64,000 nucleotides of DNA from Paenibacillus_Z sp042653205. GTDB lineage: Bacteria; Bacillota; Bacilli; Paenibacillales; Paenibacillaceae. Under the pieces are notes generated by a model that had not been told where the DNA came from, did not search any database, and saw nothing but the letters and a program-made list of their open reading frames with translations. Every line of letters starts with the position of its first letter. The stretch's first letter is position 1. Shown here piece after piece: positions 59,648-64,000 of the stretch. The translations under genes were made by a program, and so were the position numbers. The stretch spans positions 62,001 to 126,000 of the forward strand of contig NZ_JBHSHY010000006.1 of assembly GCF_042653205.1 (NCBI RefSeq), written 5' to 3'.

Positions 59648-60299
59648 CGGATGGAAAATCATGATTGTCGACGACCATGACATGGTGCGGGCGGGCTTGC
59701 GCACGTATTTAATGCTGGACCCGAAGTTCGAGGTCGTCGCTGAAGCCGCGAACGGCCAGGACGCGATCGACCAGCTGCGCGCCGGCATTCCGGGCGGTCC
59801 GCCGCAGCTCATGCTGATGGACCTCATGATGCCGGTCATGGACGGCGTGGAAGCGACCCGGATCATCATGCAGGAGTATCCGCAGCTCAAGATCGTCATG
59901 CTGACTAGCTTCCTCGAGGACGAGAAGGTCGTCGCGGCCGTCGAAGCCGGCGCGGTCAGCTACGTGCTCAAGACCGTGTCCGCGGAAGAGCTGATCTATG
60001 CGCTGAACGGCGCGGTGAAAGGCATGCCGGTCATGACGCACGACGTCTCCCAGGCGCTCACGCGCGGCCTTCGGCAGCGGAGCGCGCAAGGCGCGGACGA
60101 AGGCTTGACCGACCGGGAGAAGGAGGTACTGCTCTTGATCGCCGAAGGCATGTCGAACAAGGAAATCGCCGACGAGCTGCATATCAGCATCAAGACGGTC
60201 AAGACGCACGTCAGCAACCTCTTAATGAAGTGCGAGCTGGAGGACCGGACGCAGCTGGCCGTCTACGCGCATCGAAAAGGTTGGGTAAAAACGGGATAA
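59634..60299 (+). CDS. liaR: Response regulator LiaR
   Basis: A 221-residue NarL/FixJ-type regulator. The receiver domain has the phospho-Asp in LMLMDLMMPVMDG and Lys in VLKTVSAEEL; the C-terminal LuxR-type HTH is LTDREKEVLLLIAEGMSNKEIADELHISIKTVKTHVSN. It activates envelope-stress genes when phosphorylated by LiaS. Overlap with liaS implies coupled translation. Confidence 0.93.
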   Translation: MSANDGWKIMIVDDHDMVRAGLRTYLMLDPKFEVVAEAANGQDAIDQLRAGIPGGPPQLMLMDLMMPVMDGVEATRIIMQEYPQLKIVMLTSFLEDEKVVAAVEAGAVSYVLKTVSAEELIYALNGAVKGMPVMTHDVSQALTRGLRQRSAQGADEGLTDREKEVLLLIAEGMSNKEIADELHISIKTVKTHVSNLLMKCELEDRTQLAVYAHRKGWVKTG

Positions 60300-60356
60300 G
60301 GGTTAGCGAGGAGGGGCATCTTACCGGTATACCAAGGCTAAGAGGAGAATGCCCCG

Positions 60357-60770
60357 ATGATCCCCCTGGAATCGAAGCTGGAGTCAAGCGAGAAGGAATT
60401 TACCGAAGTGAGAGACATGCTCGAAGAGCATGCGTTTGCGTTGGGCGGCAACTGGGACTACGCACACGGTTATTTCGACCGCTCCTTGGACGAGGAACGG
60501 ATGGTATGGCTGCGCATGCCGTTCAACGTGATCAACGGCAGCATCGACGAGGATACGCAGGATTTGGACGCCAAGATCCGGATCGGCCGTCCGTTCGTGC
60601 TCAAGCATGTGTACAACGAAGGGCTCGACGCGGAAGCGCATGTCAGTCCGATCGGCAGCCTGATGGACCAATTCCAGGAGCCGGTCGACGCCGACGCCGA
60701 AGTGGAGTCCAAGTGGGTCACCCAAGCGAAAAAAGTGCTTGCCGAAGTAGAGGAACGCCTGCTGCACTAG
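60357..60770 (+). CDS. YugN-like family protein
   Basis: A 137-residue protein of the YugN family: ALGGNWDYAHGYFDRSLD, VWLRMPFNVINGSIDE and RPFVLKHVYNEGLDAEAH. No function is known. A plus-strand gene about 55 bases after liaR with its own AAGAGGAGA ribosome site, followed by a terminator; it could be read with the lia operon. Confidence 0.85.
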   Translation: MIPLESKLESSEKEFTEVRDMLEEHAFALGGNWDYAHGYFDRSLDEERMVWLRMPFNVINGSIDEDTQDLDAKIRIGRPFVLKHVYNEGLDAEAHVSPIGSLMDQFQEPVDADAEVESKWVTQAKKVLAEVEERLLH

Positions 60771-60792
60771 CGAAGTTGATAGACAACGTATC

Positions 60793-60830
60793 GAGCCGGG
60801 TAAGCTGCACAGACAGCTTCCCGGTTTTTT
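60793..60830 (+). terminator. Terminator after yugN
   Basis: Stem CCGGGTAAGCTG / CAGCTTCCCGG with a CACAGA loop, one bulge and T6. Confidence 0.8.
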
Positions 60831-60954
60831 ATGTGCCATTATAATAATTTTAAGTTTGATTTAAGGTAGATTGTGCAAGATAGAACTATAGAACGAACCA
60901 ACCAAAACGTAAGTCAGCGTCAACACCCATGGGAACTTTAAGGAGGAATGCAGG

Positions 60955-62577
60955 ATGGACGATCAGAACAAGAAGAACGACTACGACGATTTCTTCAAAC
61001 CGGCGGACGGCCGCGACGCCGGAAACGATGACGGGTCGACCCATAGAGCGCAAGACGACGAGCACGAGGGAGAAGGCGCCGGCAAAGCGTCCTACTATTA
61101 TTCGTACGGGCCGTTCAAGCCCGGCTCCGACGCCGGCCGCGGCGAGGACGATGACATGCGGGATCGGCAAACGAGCACCTCGCCGAGCGCGCACAACGTG
61201 GAAGTGACGCCGCCGGCGCAGCTCCGGCCGTTCGCGCCGTCCCAATCGGCGCGCGGCTGGCAGCCGAAGGAATCGCGCCGCTCGCCGTTCAAGGCGATGT
61301 TCGCTTCGTTCCTCGTCGGCGTCGTCGCCGTCGGCTCGCTTATGTACGTGTCCGATAAGCAAAATTGGTTCACGTCGGAGCAGGCGTTGTCCCAGCAAGC
61401 ACCAAGCTCGGCCTCCTCGGCGATCGGCAAGGCGGGCGACAACGGCAGCGTGTCTTCTGCGGCGGACGTCGTCCGGCCGAACAATATCGCCCAGCTGTTC
61501 GAGAAATCGAGTCCGGCCGTCGTCAAGATCGAGACGTTCACGCGGCAGTCGTCGCAAGGCCAGCAAGGCGGCTCCGGCAGCTTCGACGATTTCTTCAGCC
61601 AATTTTTCGGCGACCAGTTCGGCGGGCAAGGTCAAGGCGGCGGCCAGGATAACGGCAGCCAGGATAACGGCGGCCAAGGCTCCGGCGAGCTGACGCCGGA
61701 AGGGATCGGAACCGGATTCTTCTTCGATGCCAGCGGCTATATTCTGACCAATGAGCACGTCGTCGACGGGGCGGACGAAATCCGCGTCACCGTGCAGGGC
61801 ACGAGCCAGCCGTACGTGGCCAAGAAACTCGGCTCGGACTACAACCTCGACCTCGCGGTGCTGAAGGTCGAAGGCAAGAACCCGTTCCCGACGCTGCCGC
61901 TCGGCGATTCCAACAAAATCAACATTGGCGACTGGGTCGTCGCGATCGGCAACCCGTACGGCTTCGACCATACGGTGACGGTCGGCGTGCTGAGCGCCAA
62001 GGAACGTCCGATCAGCATTCCAGATAGCCAAGGCACCCGCGAATACCAGCACTTGCTGCAAACGGACGCGTCGATCAATCCCGGCAACTCCGGCGGGCCG
62101 CTGCTGAACCTGAACGGCGAAGTCGTCGGCATCAATACGGCGGTGAGCTCCCAGGCACAGGGCATTGGCTTCGCGATTCCGACGAGCACGATCACCGAGG
62201 TGCTCGATAACTTGAAGTCGAACACGGCCATTCCGAAGAAGCCGATCCCATTCATCGGGGCGACGTTGGCGCCGATCAACGACGCGCTGCAGAAGGAGCT
62301 TGAACTGTCGAACAACAAGGGCTCCGTCGTCTCCGACATTATCTACAAATCCCCGGCCTATATGGCCGACCTGAGACAGTACGACGTGATCACGGGCATG
62401 GACGGCAAGAGCTACGACTCGCCGGATGACCTGATCGCCGCGATCAAGACGAAATCGGTCGGCGACAAGGTGACGCTGAACATCGTGCGCAACGGCCAGA
62501 AGATGGACCTCAGCGTCACGATCGGCAACAAGAACGATTTCGAAGCGCAAACGCAGCAACAGCAGCAGAACCAATAA
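60955..62577 (+). CDS. htrA: HtrA/DegP-type membrane-anchored serine protease
   Basis: A 540-residue S1C protease: about 110 acidic, disordered cytoplasmic residues, one membrane helix (about 112-133), a Gly/Gln/Asn-rich segment, the trypsin-like domain with catalytic triad His268 (ILTNEHVV), Asp299 (DYNLDLAVLKV) and Ser379 (NPGNSGGPLLN), and a C-terminal PDZ domain (about 425-525). It degrades misfolded exported proteins. AAGGAGG lies about eight bases before the ATG. Bacillus HtrA is about 450 residues; the cytoplasmic tail and linker make up the rest. A two-component pair follows. Confidence 0.92.
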   Translation: MDDQNKKNDYDDFFKPADGRDAGNDDGSTHRAQDDEHEGEGAGKASYYYSYGPFKPGSDAGRGEDDDMRDRQTSTSPSAHNVEVTPPAQLRPFAPSQSARGWQPKESRRSPFKAMFASFLVGVVAVGSLMYVSDKQNWFTSEQALSQQAPSSASSAIGKAGDNGSVSSAADVVRPNNIAQLFEKSSPAVVKIETFTRQSSQGQQGGSGSFDDFFSQFFGDQFGGQGQGGGQDNGSQDNGGQGSGELTPEGIGTGFFFDASGYILTNEHVVDGADEIRVTVQGTSQPYVAKKLGSDYNLDLAVLKVEGKNPFPTLPLGDSNKINIGDWVVAIGNPYGFDHTVTVGVLSAKERPISIPDSQGTREYQHLLQTDASINPGNSGGPLLNLNGEVVGINTAVSSQAQGIGFAIPTSTITEVLDNLKSNTAIPKKPIPFIGATLAPINDALQKELELSNNKGSVVSDIIYKSPAYMADLRQYDVITGMDGKSYDSPDDLIAAIKTKSVGDKVTLNIVRNGQKMDLSVTIGNKNDFEAQTQQQQQNQ

Positions 62578-62610
62578 CGCAGCCTGTCGTACCCGAGCAA
62601 CGACCGAACC

Positions 62611-62656
62611 AAGGGGCGCAAGCAGTCTTGATGGCTGTTCTTGCGCCTCTTTTTGC
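62611..62656 (+). terminator. Terminator of htrA
   Basis: Stem AGGGGCGCAAG / CTTGCGCCTCT with a 17-base loop and T5. Confidence 0.75.
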
Positions 62657-62750
62657 GCATGGCGGAACGGATGCGTTTCACCGCCGCGCTGAAGTACGAT
62701 ATAATGTAGAAAGTTTTGGACGAATCGATATTTGACCCTGGGGGATTGCC

Positions 62751-63443
62751 ATGAGACCGCATATCTTGGTAGTGGACGACGACGAGAAGATCACCTCTTT
62801 GCTCCGGCGCAGTCTGGCGTTCGAGGGCTATGAGGTGGCAACGGCCAACAACGGCCTGGAGGGCTTGAAGCAGATGCTGTCCAGCGACCCGAATTTGCTG
62901 ATATTGGACGTGATGATGCCGCAGGTGGACGGCTGGGAAGTGTGCCGCCGGGTCCGGGAGGGCGGCAGCTCCGTGCCGATTCTGATGCTGACCGCCAAGG
63001 ACGACATCCAGGACCGGGTGCGCGGGCTCGATCTCGGCGCCGACGATTATCTCGTTAAGCCGTTCGCGCTGGAGGAGTTGCTCGCCCGCGTCCGGGCGCT
63101 GCTCCGCCGCAAGCCGGATAAGCTCGAGGAGAGCGCGAGCCGGCTGCAGTTCGAGGACCTGACGCTGGACCTCGATTCGCGCGAAGCGATCCGCAACGGA
63201 AGACGGATCGACCTGACGGCGAAGGAGTTCGATCTGCTGCAGCTGCTGATGCAAAATCCGCGCCGGGTGCTGACCCGCGACGCGATCATGGATAAAATTT
63301 GGGGTTACGACTACAGCGGGGAATCCAACGTGCTCGAGGTTTATATCGCCATGCTGCGCCAGAAAACGGAAGACGGCCGCGGCTCGAGGCTGATCCAAAC
63401 GGTGCGCGGGACGGGCTACGTGCTGCGGGGAGAAGGAGGCTGA
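62751..63443 (+). CDS. OmpR-family response regulator
   Basis: A 230-residue response regulator. The receiver has the acidic pocket VVDDDEK, the phospho-Asp in LILDVMMPQVDG, MLTAKDD and LVKPFALEEL; the C-terminal winged helix has LTAKEFDLLQLLMQNPRRVLTRDAIMDKIWG and the wing TVRGTGYVLR. It resembles the ArlR/MprA group, but the ligand system cannot be named. It is six bases ahead of its kinase gene. Proximity to htrA recalls the CssRS-HtrA link in Bacillus, unproven here. Confidence 0.9.
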   Translation: MRPHILVVDDDEKITSLLRRSLAFEGYEVATANNGLEGLKQMLSSDPNLLILDVMMPQVDGWEVCRRVREGGSSVPILMLTAKDDIQDRVRGLDLGADDYLVKPFALEELLARVRALLRRKPDKLEESASRLQFEDLTLDLDSREAIRNGRRIDLTAKEFDLLQLLMQNPRRVLTRDAIMDKIWGYDYSGESNVLEVYIAMLRQKTEDGRGSRLIQTVRGTGYVLRGEGG

Positions 63444-63449
63444 GGCGCG

Positions 63450-64000
63450 ATGTCTATCCGGCTTCGGCTGACGCTGTGGTATTCGGCGCTGCTTGCCGTG
63501 ACGCTGTTTATATTCAGCGTGTCGATCTATCTGTTCGTCAATTACAATTCCTATCGTGACGCGAAGAACGAAATCCAGGAGCAGCTCCGCAATATGAACA
63601 TCGTCGGTTCCCTGGATTATTTCAACGGACTTAATTTGGATTTTGATAATCCGTTCGCGAGCAACGTCTACATCCAAGTATCCAACTACACGAATGGCAA
63701 TATCGTGCAATCGGACAATTTGACGCGGGCGAAAAAGAAGTTTCCGGTACCGGACGCGAACACGGCCCGCGAAGGCTACGTGACGCTCAAAGTCGACCAG
63801 TACAAATTTCTCACCTATCAATATCCGCTGCATCTGAAGCAGAACAAGCAGCTGGTCGGCTTGCTGCAGATCGGCGTCTATACGGGCCCGATCGACAATT
63901 ACATGCGCAACCTTCGTACGATTCTTATCATCGCGTCGTTCGCCGTGATCGCGATCGCCTTCACGATAGGTCTGTTCCTCGCGCGGCAGGCGTTCCGGCC
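63450..64000 (+). CDS. Sensor histidine kinase, N-terminal part (runs off the window)
   Basis: The first 183 codons of a kinase: MSIRLRLTLWYSALLAVTLF start with a membrane helix, a roughly 135-residue extracytoplasmic domain, and a second helix (TILIIASFAVIAIAFTIGLFLA). The kinase domains lie beyond the window. The preceding regulator gene is six bases upstream, so this is its partner. AGAAGGAGG lies before the ATG. The extracytoplasmic region showed no named sensor domain to me. Confidence 0.85.
   Translation, partial: MSIRLRLTLWYSALLAVTLFIFSVSIYLFVNYNSYRDAKNEIQEQLRNMNIVGSLDYFNGLNLDFDNPFASNVYIQVSNYTNGNIVQSDNLTRAKKKFPVPDANTAREGYVTLKVDQYKFLTYQYPLHLKQNKQLVGLLQIGVYTGPIDNYMRNLRTILIIASFAVIAIAFTIGLFLARQAFR

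Overview
The window looks like chromosomal DNA of a GC-rich, endospore-forming member of the Paenibacillaceae (Cohnella or a high-GC Paenibacillus). The pointers are: Gram-positive style Shine-Dalgarno sites with frequent TTG/GTG starts; sporulation genes (sda, ytxC, a gamma-type SASP, a YheC/YheD protein); an SLH-domain surface protein; the Firmicutes primosome genes dnaB-dnaI; HemQ; LiaFSR; an S-box and a T-box; and menaquinone synthesis by the futalosine route (mqnE and mqnC). No tRNA, rRNA, CRISPR array, transposase or prophage was seen. The family assignment is inference from gene content.

Layout. 0-12 kb: yuzB, a YutJ-type NADH dehydrogenase, mqnE, hemolysin III and a HesB/IscA protein; then a compact agr-like quorum-sensing operon (4.6-6.3 kb), a YheC/D protein, sda under a dense DnaA-box cluster, divergent yumC and ndh, hemQ and yuiB. 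Several of these are neighbours in Bacillus too (yut/yum/yui region). 12.6-15.1 kb: dnaB-dnaI. 15.3-20.8 kb: a large secreted nucleotidase followed by an SLH protein. 21.3-25.7 kb: sulfate ABC transporter operon plus yezD. 25.9-32.9 kb: rsgA, a separately terminated 21-residue peptide gene, a YqzM-like protein, uvrC, a CPBP protease and a LysR regulator. 33-36.4 kb: sdhCAB. 36.6-44.1 kb: HxlR regulator, DUF695/RraB-like protein, DMT transporter, PHP-type histidinol phosphatase with a LysR regulator, UMF1-type MFS transporter, YdjM-like protein, CorA. 44.5-48.1 kb: SAM riboswitch and metA-metI-metC. 48.2-55.6 kb: mqnC, a 73-75 bp tandem repeat array, ytxC, T-box and thrS, a 3D-domain protein, an ECF-like sigma factor, a gamma-type SASP. 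55.8-64 kb: amt, liaFSR, yugN, htrA and a two-component pair whose kinase runs off the window.

How the parts fit. ndh, sdhCAB, mqnE/mqnC and hemQ together describe a menaquinone-based aerobic respiratory chain with coproporphyrin-dependent heme synthesis. The cys and met blocks form a sulfur uptake and methionine block; metA-I-C is under SAM control. LiaFSR, HtrA and its neighbouring two-component pair are envelope-stress functions. sda and ytxC tie into sporulation control.

Most notable for follow-up: the agr-like operon (7-TM membrane protein, AgrB, a cysteine-free AgrD predicted to give a Ser-lactone ring, and a LytTR DNA-binding protein) has no histidine kinase. Other points: the DnaA-box cluster at sda, the tandem repeat array running into the ytxC start, a tiny peptide gene with two terminators of its own, and a thrS terminator whose stem contains the next gene's start codon.
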